Assembly (NCBI GenBank): GCA_013177825.1
Contig: JABLXX010000009.1
Span: 1-64,000, forward strand
DNA length: 64,000 nt
From: Syntrophaceae bacterium
GTDB taxonomy: Bacteria; Desulfobacterota; Syntrophia; Syntrophales; PHBD01
Direction of reading: 5' to 3'
Part shown: one piece after another, positions 16,080 to 24,155 of the stretch
How the letters are laid out: every line of letters starts with the position of its first letter
How positions within the stretch are numbered: position 1 is the first letter of the stretch
Notes under the pieces: generated by a model
Told to the model about the DNA's origin: nothing
The model's database searches: none
The model's input: the letters and a program-made list of their open reading frames with translations, nothing else
Program-made: the position numbers and the translations under genes

Positions 16080-16976
16080 ATGCTGGAGACCATAAAGAAA
16101 TACTTCATCGCCACCCGCCCCTGGTCGTTCACGATGTCCCTTATTTCCGTTTCCGTGGGTACCCTGCTCGCCGCGGAGGAGGGATCGATTTCCTGGGTCT
16201 GGTTCGCCCTGACCGCCGTCGGCATCATGACCTTTCATGCGGCGGCCAATCTCATCAACGATTACTGCGATACTCGATACGGCGTCGATCAGGAGGATTC
16301 GCCGACGGCGAAGTACCGTCCCCAGCCGCTGATCTCGGGAATGCTGACTCCCCGGCAGCTCCTCGCGGAGACCGCCGTCATGCTGGCAATAACCGTCACC
16401 ATAGGAACAGCGGCGGCTTTCTTCCGTTCCTGGCACGTCCTCTGGATCGGAACGATCGGGGTCCTGACATGCATTTTCTACACGGCGGGTCCAGTCAAAT
16501 TCAAATACCGCGCCCTCGGGGAGTTCGCCGTCTTCATGATGTGGGGCCCCCTCATGATCGAGGGAGCGTATGCCGTCCAGCGCGGGATCCTTTCGAGCAA
16601 GGCCCTGCTCATCTCGATTCCTTTCGGCGTCCTGGTCGCCCTGGTCCTCTTTGCCAACAACATGCGGGACATCAACTATGACGCCCGCCAGAACGTGAAG
16701 ACCATCAGCATCATGCTGGGCACCCGAAAGAGCTATCTGCTCTTCGCGGGAATGATCGTTCTCTCCTACGCCTACGTTCTCGGCATGATCGCCACGGGCG
16801 TCATGAGCTTCTGGGGCCTGCTGATTTTCCTCTCCGTCCCCAAGGCGGTGAGCCTTCTGAAAACCTTCCGGGAAAGAATCCCCGATATGGCCGACGCCCT
16901 GACGGCCCAGTTCGATACGGTCTTCGGGATTCTGCTCCTGCTGGCGATCCTGCTCGATACAAAAGCAGTCCTGTGA
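16080..16976 (+). CDS. menA: UbiA-family prenyltransferase, probable MenA
   Basis: The 298-aa membrane protein has about eight to nine transmembrane segments and both Asp-rich motifs: NDYCDTRYGVD (about residue 60) and MRDINYDARQN (about residue 198). UbiA enzymes attach a polyprenyl chain to an aromatic acceptor; this pair of motifs and the TRPWSF start fit 1,4-dihydroxy-2-naphthoate prenyltransferase, the membrane step of menaquinone synthesis. ATG 16080 is chosen at the start of the conserved LETIKKYFIATRPW. No other men genes are in the window, so other UbiA substrates remain possible. Confidence 0.8.
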   Translation: MLETIKKYFIATRPWSFTMSLISVSVGTLLAAEEGSISWVWFALTAVGIMTFHAAANLINDYCDTRYGVDQEDSPTAKYRPQPLISGMLTPRQLLAETAVMLAITVTIGTAAAFFRSWHVLWIGTIGVLTCIFYTAGPVKFKYRALGEFAVFMMWGPLMIEGAYAVQRGILSSKALLISIPFGVLVALVLFANNMRDINYDARQNVKTISIMLGTRKSYLLFAGMIVLSYAYVLGMIATGVMSFWGLLIFLSVPKAVSLLKTFRERIPDMADALTAQFDTVFGILLLLAILLDTKAVL

Positions 16977-17014
16977 AGGTGTGATTTCCATACCCACCGA
17001 ACCGGAAATCGCTG

Positions 17015-17040
17015 AAAGCTCCCGCAGGGGAGCTTTTTTT
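17015..17040 (+). terminator. Rho-independent terminator after menA
   Basis: AAAGCTCCC (17015-17023), loop GCAG, GGGAGCTTT (17028-17036), followed by a T-run to 17040. Confidence 0.9.
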
Positions 17041-17259
17041 GTTCCAAGAGTTCATCGGCAACGGCTTGGCCGGTACGACTGCAGGATGCCGGGAGGAACA
17101 ATGCAAATTCTTTCGGAATCTGTTATGGTTCGCACATCAAACGGAAGTTGTCCCGGGTGCGTTGCCACGAAAAACAAAAACCCGGATAAAAAACGGATAT
17201 TTCTCGCTCCATGCTGAAAAACGATCAATCTCCAGAGAGGAATCCGCAATATTGTACCC

Positions 17260-18657
17260 ATGACTACTGAAAACGATAAACCGCAGGAAATGAAGTTCCG
17301 ACCCAACCGGACGTTCATCTGCAGCGTCGTGTTCATCGACATCGTGGCCTATTCGATGAAACCCGTCGACGACCAGATGCGGCTCAAGGAGCAGTTCACC
17401 GCCATTCTCGCCAATTCGATTCGGGACGTTGCCGTCAGCGACCGCATCGTTCTCGACACCGGCGACGGAGCGGCCGTCAGCTTTCTCAGCGATCCGGAAG
17501 AAGCCCTGATCGCCGCGATGGGGATCCAGGGCACCATCCGGAGCCTTCCCCGGGACGCGTCGCCGCTGCTGGAGGTCCGTATCGGCATCAACCTGGGCCC
17601 CGTCAAGCTCATCAAGGACATCAACGACAATCCCAACCTCGTCGGCGATGGCATCAACGTGGCCCAGCGCATCATGAGCTTTGCCGGTCCGGGAGAGCTG
17701 CTTGTTTCGAGGTCCTATTTCGATGTCGTGTCCCGTCTCTCGGAGGATTATTCCCGGCTCTTTCAATACCGGGGCGCCCGGGCAGACAAGCACGTCCGGG
17801 AGCACGACATTTACCAGGTGACCCCCCCGGCGGCAAAGCCTGCGCCCGCCCCGGAACCTGTTATCATCGGACAGCCCCCCCCGCCTCAACCCATAGCGAT
17901 TGAACCGGAGAAGGAGAATAAGCAGGATGCGGGGGAAGAAAAAGAAATCGAAAGAGAGAAGCAAACCACGGAGGCTGAACCGGCGAAACCGGCGGCAAGA
18001 CCACAGGCCGGGCCGGGCCTTCTGCGGAACCGCAAGAGGATGTTCGGCATCGGCGGCGCCCTCCTTGCGGTCATCGTGATCGTGGTTCTGCTGATCGTTC
18101 CCGGTGTGAGGAAAGCCTCCCAGACAGGCAAGACCGCCGACGCACCCAAAACCTCAAAAGAACAGCCCGCCCAGCCGGCATCCGCCCTTCTCTCCGGGAA
18201 GAAAAGAGCCGAAGCAGAGGAGGAACGCCTGGAATTTCGTGCCCAGTCGCTGAAAGCCGACGAGATCGTCTTCACGCTGAGCGGAGCCAGGCTGTCGGGA
18301 AAGCAGGTCACCCTCGTCGTCCATGCGAGGAACCAGTCCAGGGCAGCCAAGAGCATCGCGCTGTATGACTCGGCCTATCGCTGGACCAAATCGTCCATCA
18401 CCGACCAGGCAGGCAGATCGAGTGTCGTTTCCAGTGTTTATTCCATGTCGGGGGGAAAGAAGACGACCATGTACCAGGCGGGAACCGCGGGCCTGCCTGT
18501 CGCCGCCGGCAGTTCTACTTCGATATACATGACCTTCCCCGCTCCTTCACGCTCCGTAAGGAGCCTCAGGAGTTTCCACCTCCACCCGTTCATCTATCAG
18601 GGAAGGAACTGGAGGGAACACAGCCTCACCTTCCGCAGCGTCGGGATCGAGTCATGA
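17260..18657 (+). CDS. Class III adenylate/guanylate cyclase-domain protein with membrane anchor
   Basis: The 465-aa protein has an N-terminal class III cyclase homology domain (about residues 18-185). The first metal Asp is in VVFIDIVAYS, the second in DTGDGAAVSF, and the transition-state Asn/Arg pair in DGINVAQRI, so the catalytic set looks complete. A Pro/Glu/Lys-rich linker (about 190-255) leads to one transmembrane helix (GIGGALLAVIVIVVLLIVPG, about 265) and a C-terminal domain of about 170 aa on the other side. This inverted order (cyclase first, sensor last) is unusual. The C-terminal domain is not recognised. The next gene starts 43 bp downstream. Confidence 0.8.
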   Translation: MTTENDKPQEMKFRPNRTFICSVVFIDIVAYSMKPVDDQMRLKEQFTAILANSIRDVAVSDRIVLDTGDGAAVSFLSDPEEALIAAMGIQGTIRSLPRDASPLLEVRIGINLGPVKLIKDINDNPNLVGDGINVAQRIMSFAGPGELLVSRSYFDVVSRLSEDYSRLFQYRGARADKHVREHDIYQVTPPAAKPAPAPEPVIIGQPPPPQPIAIEPEKENKQDAGEEKEIEREKQTTEAEPAKPAARPQAGPGLLRNRKRMFGIGGALLAVIVIVVLLIVPGVRKASQTGKTADAPKTSKEQPAQPASALLSGKKRAEAEEERLEFRAQSLKADEIVFTLSGARLSGKQVTLVVHARNQSRAAKSIALYDSAYRWTKSSITDQAGRSSVVSSVYSMSGGKKTTMYQAGTAGLPVAAGSSTSIYMTFPAPSRSVRSLRSFHLHPFIYQGRNWREHSLTFRSVGIES

Positions 18658-18700
18658 CGGGGATAGGCAAAAGAGAACATCCAACCTTCAAGGAGGCATC

Positions 18701-19483
18701 ATGAGCAGAAAGCGTTTCGTTGACCTGAGCATTGCCATCGAGTCCGGCCTTCCTTCGGACCCGCCCATGATGATCCCCAGGATCGACTACATCGATCATG
18801 CCATGGGCGCTCCCAGCATGCTCGAGTTCTTCCCGGGAATCCGGCAGGACCAGCTCCCGGGCGGCGTCGGCTGGGCCGTCGAATTCGTCCATCTCGCCAC
18901 CCACAGTGGCACCCACCTGGATGCGCCGTACCATTACCATCCAACCCAGGATAAGGGCAAACCGGCCATGACCATCGACGAGATCCCCCTCGAGTGGTGC
19001 ATGAGCGACGGGGTCCTGCTGGACTTCCGGCACAAGGGGGACGGAGAGAGAATCACCGCACGGGACGTTCAGAAGGAATTGGAACGAATCCGCTATGAAA
19101 TCAAACCCCTGGACATCGTTCTCGTCCAGACGGGAGCGGAGGCGGCCTGGGGTAAGGCCGAGTATCTCCTCAAGGGGGCCGGCATGGACCGGGAAAGCAC
19201 CCTGTTCCTGACCGAAAAAGGCGTTCGCGTGGTGGGCATCGACGCCTGGAGCTGGGACAGACCCCTGCCGTTTCTGGCCAAAGAGTTCCAGGAGAAGGGG
19301 GATCCCCGGGTCGTGTGGGAGGCGCACTTCGCAGGCATCGAGATCGGTTACTGCCACATGGAAAAGATGGCCAACCTCTCCGCCATCGGCCGTTCCCACG
19401 GGTTCACCGTCTGCTGCTTTCCCGTGAAGATCAAGGGGGCCTCCGCCGGGTGGTGCCGGCCGGTGGCCATCATCGAGAATTGA
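18701..19483 (+). CDS. Putative cyclase/metal-dependent hydrolase (KynB-type, PF04199)
   Basis: The 260-aa protein carries the family signature HSGTHLDAPYHY (about residues 68-79), whose His and Asp residues bind two metals, and a second conserved set around VVGIDAWSWD and the C-terminal HMEKMANL. Related enzymes hydrolyse N-formylkynurenine or isatin, or act on other cyclic amides or esters. Start supported by AAGGAGG 6 bp upstream. No tryptophan-degradation genes are adjacent, so the substrate is open. Confidence 0.8.
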   Translation: MSRKRFVDLSIAIESGLPSDPPMMIPRIDYIDHAMGAPSMLEFFPGIRQDQLPGGVGWAVEFVHLATHSGTHLDAPYHYHPTQDKGKPAMTIDEIPLEWCMSDGVLLDFRHKGDGERITARDVQKELERIRYEIKPLDIVLVQTGAEAAWGKAEYLLKGAGMDRESTLFLTEKGVRVVGIDAWSWDRPLPFLAKEFQEKGDPRVVWEAHFAGIEIGYCHMEKMANLSAIGRSHGFTVCCFPVKIKGASAGWCRPVAIIEN

Positions 19484-19502
19484 AGGGGAAAAGGGGATTT
19501 TT

Positions 19503-20372
19503 TCAGAGCCGGGTCGGCGTCACCGTCACAGTGGCGCCCGTCCAGACTTTCAGAAAGCTCCGGTAGGGCACCTGGATGGTCGACCCCGTGGCGGGCTCCG
19601 CCAGGGTCATGATTTGCCGGCCGTCGTCGTACCCGATGGCCACGGCAAGGTGCCCTTCGCTCTGCCCGGGTTCCTTCAGGGGCACCAGCACGGGAACGTT
19701 CGCGTCGATGCAGCGCTTGACGATATCAAAGCTCGTCCGCTCCCGGAGCCATGCCCTGAGCCCTGCGATCCGATTGATGTAACGGGAGATAGTCGCCAGG
19801 GACGTGCCGGTGCCCCGGTTTTCGTAAGCCGCAAAGGCGATGTCGTCCTGCCGCCCCGGGAAGCCATAGTACTTCAGGACCATCTCGGCGCTGGCGGCTA
19901 CGCACCAGGGTCCCTTCTGCTTCACCAGTGGAAAATGGGGGATCAGGTGGGAAGCCGCCGCGGATTTTCCCGCCCGCCCTGCCGGCAGAAAGCCGTTGGT
20001 TGCGGCTCCTGCATTCATCGGCGAAGGGGCCTGCTGAGCGGAGGAACCAAGCCCGGACGCAGGGGCCGGCGGGTCGTGGAAAATCCGTTCGGCCTGGGCT
20101 GGCGCCATGGGCATATTCGTATATAGAACGCTCCCGTCGGGGGCTGTATAGCGATAGAGCTCTCCCGCCTGCGCGGGCGGCGCCATGGAGACCGCAAGGC
20201 CCAGAAGGAGCAGGAGCATCAGGAGGGCGGCACCCGCGGTTCCATCCCTGCCCGGCAGGGGACTACTGTCGCATTCGGCACGGAAACCGCCGAAGTGGAT
20301 GCCTTCCCCGCCGCAGGATCGCGTTTTTCCCCCGGATCGACACCCCGGTGAAAACATTTGCCGAAACATCAT
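19503..20372 (-). CDS. Secreted C39-like cysteine protease with DUF4124 domain
   Basis: The 289-aa protein has a hydrophobic export segment (about residues 47-68), then a DUF4124-like stretch (LYRYTAPDGSVLYTN), a low-complexity linker, and a C39-like peptidase domain from residue 145. Catalytic residues can be placed as Gln152 and Cys157 in KQKGPWCVAASAEM, His in EGHLAVAIGYDD, and Asn/Asp-type partner downstream. The ATG at 20372 overlaps the stop of the preceding gene (ATGA), which supports this start despite the long N-region. C39-like domains cleave double-glycine leader peptides or act as bacteriocin-processing proteases; the two small coiled-coil genes directly upstream are the obvious partners to consider. 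Confidence 0.75.
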   Translation of the reverse strand: MMFRQMFSPGCRSGGKTRSCGGEGIHFGGFRAECDSSPLPGRDGTAGAALLMLLLLLGLAVSMAPPAQAGELYRYTAPDGSVLYTNMPMAPAQAERIFHDPPAPASGLGSSAQQAPSPMNAGAATNGFLPAGRAGKSAAASHLIPHFPLVKQKGPWCVAASAEMVLKYYGFPGRQDDIAFAAYENRGTGTSLATISRYINRIAGLRAWLRERTSFDIVKRCIDANVPVLVPLKEPGQSEGHLAVAIGYDDGRQIMTLAEPATGSTIQVPYRSFLKVWTGATVTVTPTRL

Positions 20373-20572
20373 TCCAAATCAACCCCGGAAAGAAGGGTCT
20401 CGATCCGGTCAAAGATCTCTTCCATTTCTTCCGTCTGATCGTCGTCCAGCTTGAGGGAATACACAGACTGTTTCAAGTCCTCCACGGCCTCCCGGATTTC
20501 TTCGATGCGCTCTGCAAGCTTCTCCGCCATTTCCGAAATGGACTCTATCTGAGCCTGCAGCCGCTCGATCAT
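20369..20572 (-). CDS. Small coiled-coil protein, paralogue of the upstream gene
   Basis: The 67-aa acidic protein is almost entirely helical heptads and contains IEEIREAVEDLKQSVYSLKL followed by LDDDQTEEMEEIFDRIETLL. The start at 20572 follows GGGAGG by 8 nt. Its second half closely matches the gene at 20605-20859 (shared pattern EAV-DL-Q-L-LDD-E-VE-LL). Its stop overlaps the protease start. No family is recognised. Confidence 0.65.
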   Translation of the reverse strand: MIERLQAQIESISEMAEKLAERIEEIREAVEDLKQSVYSLKLDDDQTEEMEEIFDRIETLLSGVDLE

Positions 20573-20604
20573 GGTCCAACCTCCCCGGCTCCAACCATGC
20601 CGGT

Positions 20605-20859
20605 TCAAGCCAGCAAATCTTCCACTTTCCTCAAGTGCGCATCAAATTGGGCTCTTTCCCCGTCATCCAGTGAACTCAGAACGATTGTCTGCCTCAGGTC
20701 ACCGACAGCCGCTTTGACCGCCTCGATCTTTTCCTGCAGGGAGATCGATTCCTTCTGCAACTCCTTCAGGATGTCCCAAACCGATTCCAGACGCCTGGAC
20801 AGGACGTCCACAATCTCCTCATAGGTCGTCTCCAGTTCACCCTTCAGCGCATCGATCAT
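20605..20859 (-). CDS. Small coiled-coil protein
   Basis: From ATG 20859 the protein is 84 aa, acidic and helical, starting MIDALKGELETTYEEIVDVL and ending LDDGERAQFDAHLRKVEDLL. It is a paralogue of the next gene, 32 bp downstream. A longer in-frame start exists at 21009, but its extra 50 residues are Gly/Pro-rich and unlike the rest. Function unknown; a complex with the paralogue is plausible. Confidence 0.6.
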   Translation of the reverse strand: MIDALKGELETTYEEIVDVLSRRLESVWDILKELQKESISLQEKIEAVKAAVGDLRQTIVLSSLDDGERAQFDAHLRKVEDLLA

Positions 20860-21181
20860 GATTCCATCAACCCCGTTCTTTATGAGTCCACATCTGCCGA
20901 TCCCGAATGTCGCGTCCGGGGGAAAAAAGGCCTGCGCGGGAAAGAATCCCGTCGTCATCCCGGACCCTAAACCGGGCAGCCGACCGCCTGCCTGTCGACC
21001 CTGGAGCACCGGTTGTCTTCATCATACGATTCCCCTGCTTCGGTCGTCAAGGAGCAATGCCGACATTCCCATGCCCCATGCCCCATGCCCCCAGCCGGCC
21101 GTCCATCGCGGTCTTTGTACGGAACCATTGCGAAACCGGCTAGGATCGGTTACAGCACCGTGTAAAGAAAAGAGGAACGGA
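20860..21181. other. Divergent intergenic region with short tandem repeat
   Basis: About 320 bp without a convincing gene. It contains three direct copies of ATGCCCC near 21071-21095 and a G+C-rich stretch. No clear promoter pair was identified. Confidence 0.3.
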
Positions 21182-21976
21182 ATGATATCGTGGCTGACGC
21201 AGGCATTTCGCCGGGTATGCAGGGCAGAGCCCGATGATCCCGGCCGTGAGGCCGGTCAGTACTGGCGGATGAGCGCCAACGACGACCGAATCCGCGACCA
21301 GTCCCACTGGTTCGGCTCCGGGCGCTGGGAACGGGAGCGCTGGATGGAACATGGAGAGTTCCACCGGCGCCTCCTGGAAGACCGTTTCCGCCGGTTTGCG
21401 GCCGCCGGGAATCCATTCCCGTCAGGGGAAACTCAGGCCCTCGAATGGGGATGCGGCGGCGGTGCCCTGACCCGGATTCTCTGCGAGCGTTTTGACCGCG
21501 TTTACGGCGTCGAAATCTCCGGCGCCACCCTCCGGGAATGCTCACGCCAGATGGAGCGGTTGGGACATCGCAATTTCATAGACTCCCTGGTCGCCGCGGA
21601 GCATCCGGAGTCCGTGCTGGAAACCGTCCCGGCGGGGTCCGTGGATTTCATCCTCTCAGTCGCCGTCTTTCAGCACTTTCCTTCCCGGGCCTATACCATA
21701 CGGGTGCTCCGGGTCATGGAAACGCTGCTCCGGAGCGGCGCCTTCGCCTTCCTGCAGATGCGCTACTCCGACGGCTCGGACCGGTACCGGACGAAAGAAG
21801 GGGAAGGATCGTACGCCGCTCACGTGATCACCATGACTTCTTTTCCCTTCCAGGCTTTCCGGGATCTCCTGGAAGAGGCCGGACTGGATGTCCTGGAGGC
21901 GTCCTGCGACCTCGACGACAGGAACGAAAACCACGGATACTTCTTCATACGGAAAGGCGGCGGTTTGTCAGCCTGA
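21182..21976 (+). CDS. SAM-dependent class I methyltransferase
   Basis: The 264-aa protein contains motif I LEWGCGGGALTRILCE (about residues 83-98), the acidic end of strand beta2 in VYGVEISG, and a motif IV-like SVDFILSVAVFQHF. The fold transfers methyl from S-adenosylmethionine; the acceptor is not predictable. ATG 21182 follows AGAGGAACGG and starts a MISWL amphipathic helix. It is the first of two methyltransferases within 2 kb; their sequences are related only at the SAM site. Confidence 0.8.
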   Translation: MISWLTQAFRRVCRAEPDDPGREAGQYWRMSANDDRIRDQSHWFGSGRWERERWMEHGEFHRRLLEDRFRRFAAAGNPFPSGETQALEWGCGGGALTRILCERFDRVYGVEISGATLRECSRQMERLGHRNFIDSLVAAEHPESVLETVPAGSVDFILSVAVFQHFPSRAYTIRVLRVMETLLRSGAFAFLQMRYSDGSDRYRTKEGEGSYAAHVITMTSFPFQAFRDLLEEAGLDVLEASCDLDDRNENHGYFFIRKGGGLSA

Positions 21977-22055
21977 GTTTTTTCTGGTAAGAAATGCACC
22001 CGCTCGAACAGCCGATCCGGATGAAGGGGTAAAATTCAGGAGGAAATCCGATCCC

Positions 22056-22340
22056 ATGAATACGGACCCGTACGAAGTGCTCGCCCAGATGAAGATATCG
22101 GCGCTCTGCCTGCAGGTATGCATGATGAGCACCGATATCGGCGAATCCGTGACCGCGCAGGATGAATTCGAGCAGGTCGTGGAGAGTTTCCATAGCATGT
22201 TCGGGGATTGGATGACCCCCGAACAATGCGAGGCGTCGAAAAGAGACGTGGAACGGTTCCTCTCCATCCTGCAGCCCTTACTGGACCATCTTATCCGTGA
22301 GCGGCAGGCAGCGGGGCGCAATGCCGGAAAGCCGGGATAG
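22056..22340 (+). CDS. Small hypothetical protein
   Basis: The 94-aa protein starts at ATG 22056 behind AGGAGGAAATCCGATCCC, a good ribosome-binding site. It is helical, with Cys and Met-rich segment ALCLQVCMMSTDIGES and an acidic middle, and no recognised domain. It lies 79 bp after the methyltransferase and converges on the OmpH-like gene. Confidence 0.6.
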   Translation: MNTDPYEVLAQMKISALCLQVCMMSTDIGESVTAQDEFEQVVESFHSMFGDWMTPEQCEASKRDVERFLSILQPLLDHLIRERQAAGRNAGKPG

Positions 22341-22357
22341 GTCTTCCCCGGAATCCC

Positions 22358-22888
22358 TTACTTTTTCTTCCCTGTTTCGCCGTCGTATATTTTGATGATC
22401 CGGTCCGTGATGTCCAGGGCCTCGTCATAGGTAGCGGCAGAGGATTTGTAGATAATAACCGCCAGCTTTTCCTTCTTTCGGTACTCCTCCAGAACGCGGT
22501 TCAAATCCTGGATGACTTTCGTCGTCAGCTCGATTTCCCTGCGCCGGAGTTCCTCTTCGAGATCGTCTTTGAACCGCTTCAACTCCTTGGCCTCGATATT
22601 GAACTTGTCCGTCTTCGTCTTCCGAAGTTCCACCGGCGCATTGGCGTCGAGATTTCTCAACTCCTCCTGGAGCTTCACAACCTCTTTCTCTCTCGCGGCA
22701 TAGGCAGCCTGCCTCTTTACCTGTTCCTTCTGAAAGACAGCCCGGGCCTCCTTGGCCGCCCTGGAATCCTTGATGATTTTCTGGGTGTCGATGATGCCGA
22801 TCCGAACGGGGGCGGCCTGCGCCGACATGACAACGGAAACAAAAACCCACGGGATGCACAACAGGAAAAGGACCAACCATCGTTTCAT
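22358..22888 (-). CDS. OmpH/Skp-family periplasmic chaperone
   Basis: The 176-aa protein has a signal peptide (MKRWLVLFLLCIPWVFVSV to AQAAP) and then the OmpH pattern: VRIGIIDTQKIIKDSRAAKE, a long charged coiled coil (about residues 50-140), and a closing strand/helix region with LAVIIYKSSAATYDEALDIT. Skp-type trimers hold unfolded outer-membrane proteins in the periplasm. GGGAGGA lies just before the ATG at 22888. No bamA, lpxD or fabZ, the usual neighbours, is nearby, so this is a dispersed paralogue. Confidence 0.85.
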   Translation of the reverse strand: MKRWLVLFLLCIPWVFVSVVMSAQAAPVRIGIIDTQKIIKDSRAAKEARAVFQKEQVKRQAAYAAREKEVVKLQEELRNLDANAPVELRKTKTDKFNIEAKELKRFKDDLEEELRRREIELTTKVIQDLNRVLEEYRKKEKLAVIIYKSSAATYDEALDITDRIIKIYDGETGKKK

Positions 22889-23144
22889 AAACATTCCTCC
22901 CATCTTCGGCCGAGAGGCCGGAATCGTGTGAATGGATCGGGAAGCGGTCCGAGGCATATAACAGAAATGGAAAAAGCCCGACAGGGAAAAGAGGAACTCC
23001 TCCCCGGGGTCATTATGCCTGTCGGATCGTGGACTTCTCCATCCAATCATGTTACCTTGAAACGGCAGGAGCCAGCCGGCTGACAACGTTCACTCCAGGC
23101 CCGATTCATACCGGCGGCATGGAACGTCGAAGGGGAAGTCCGCG

Positions 23145-23798
23145 ATGCACCCGAGGAAAGACAATTACTGGGGCCGTTTCGCCGGCCGCTACGACCGCGC
23201 CACGGAATATGTCGTAGGGAGAGACCTCCGGGAGGTCCTGGCAGATGAACTGCGCCGCGAGGAACCGCTGCAGGAGGTTCTCGAATGCGGGTGCGGATCG
23301 GGGTATTTCACCCGGATCCTTGCGGAGCGATCGTCGCAGGTACTGGCAACGGACCTGTCCGGAGAAATGCTGGAAGCAGCCATGATCCGGCTAGGGCGAT
23401 ATAACAATGTCCGGCTGCAGGAAGCGGACTGCGCAAATCTCCCCTTCCCCGACGAACACTTCGATGCGGTCGTTATGGCCAATGTCCTGCACACCCTGCC
23501 AAATCCGCTGAAGGCCCTTCGAGAAGCGGGCCGGGTGGTTCGGTGGAACGGTCGGGTTCTTGTCCTTTCCTACACGGATTTCGGCATGGCTCCCTGGGAA
23601 GTGTTCTGGATGGCGCTCAGATATTACAGGATGTTCGGCCCGCCCCCTCCGGAGGGCCTGATCCTCTTCACCCCTTCCCAACTCAGAGGCCTGCTGGAAG
23701 AAGCATCCCTCACCGTTCAGGAAATCCGGATCATTGGATCACGGACCCTGGCACTATACGGCCGGGCCGTCAGACAAAGGAAGGGAGACAGATTGTAA
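23145..23798 (+). CDS. SAM-dependent methyltransferase (Methyltransf_11 type)
   Basis: The 217-aa protein opens YWGRFAGRYDRATEYVVG, as in the UbiE/type 11 family, with motif I VLECGCGSGYFTRIL (about residues 44-58), LATDLSGEML and the motif IV region FDAVVMANVLHTLPNP. It also has a GRVLVLSYTDFG strand typical of UbiE-like enzymes. A small-molecule acceptor is likely. It stops 25 bp before the convergent cutA gene. Confidence 0.85.
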   Translation: MHPRKDNYWGRFAGRYDRATEYVVGRDLREVLADELRREEPLQEVLECGCGSGYFTRILAERSSQVLATDLSGEMLEAAMIRLGRYNNVRLQEADCANLPFPDEHFDAVVMANVLHTLPNPLKALREAGRVVRWNGRVLVLSYTDFGMAPWEVFWMALRYYRMFGPPPPEGLILFTPSQLRGLLEEASLTVQEIRIIGSRTLALYGRAVRQRKGDRL

Positions 23799-23822
23799 GC
23801 AAAAGGGGCAGGCCCTATTTTC

Positions 23823-24146
23823 TCAGTAGAGTTCCTGCCGGAGCCATTCCCGATAAGCGCTGCTCACACGATTCAGGGGCATGGAAACGATTTCGGGAAC
23901 CTCGTAGGGATGAATCTCCAGGATGGCCTGTTCCAGCGCCTCGAACCGGTCCTCCCGCGCTTTCAGGAGACACTGCCATTCCGTCGCTTCCTCAATCCGC
24001 TCTTTCCACCAATAGGTGCTTGTGATCGGCCCAATCACCTGGGCACAGGCTGCAAGGCGCTTCTCTACGGTGACCCGGGCGATCCGCATCGCGTCTTCCC
24101 GGCTCTCCATAGTCGTGACCACCAGGATAAACGACTCCATCCGCAT
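23823..24146 (-). CDS. cutA: CutA-family divalent ion tolerance protein
   Basis: The 107-aa length and motifs are diagnostic: VVTTMESREDAMRIA at the start, RLAACAQVIGPITSTYWWK in the middle and IHPYEVPEIVSMP near the end. CutA forms a PII-like trimer in the cytosol; a copper-tolerance role was reported in E. coli but is not general. The gene starts 9 bp after the stop of the sigma-54 response regulator, so it is co-transcribed with the two-component genes. Confidence 0.95.
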   Translation of the reverse strand: MRMESFILVVTTMESREDAMRIARVTVEKRLAACAQVIGPITSTYWWKERIEEATEWQCLLKAREDRFEALEQAILEIHPYEVPEIVSMPLNRVSSAYREWLRQELY

Positions 24147-24155
24147 CCCTCCGCA

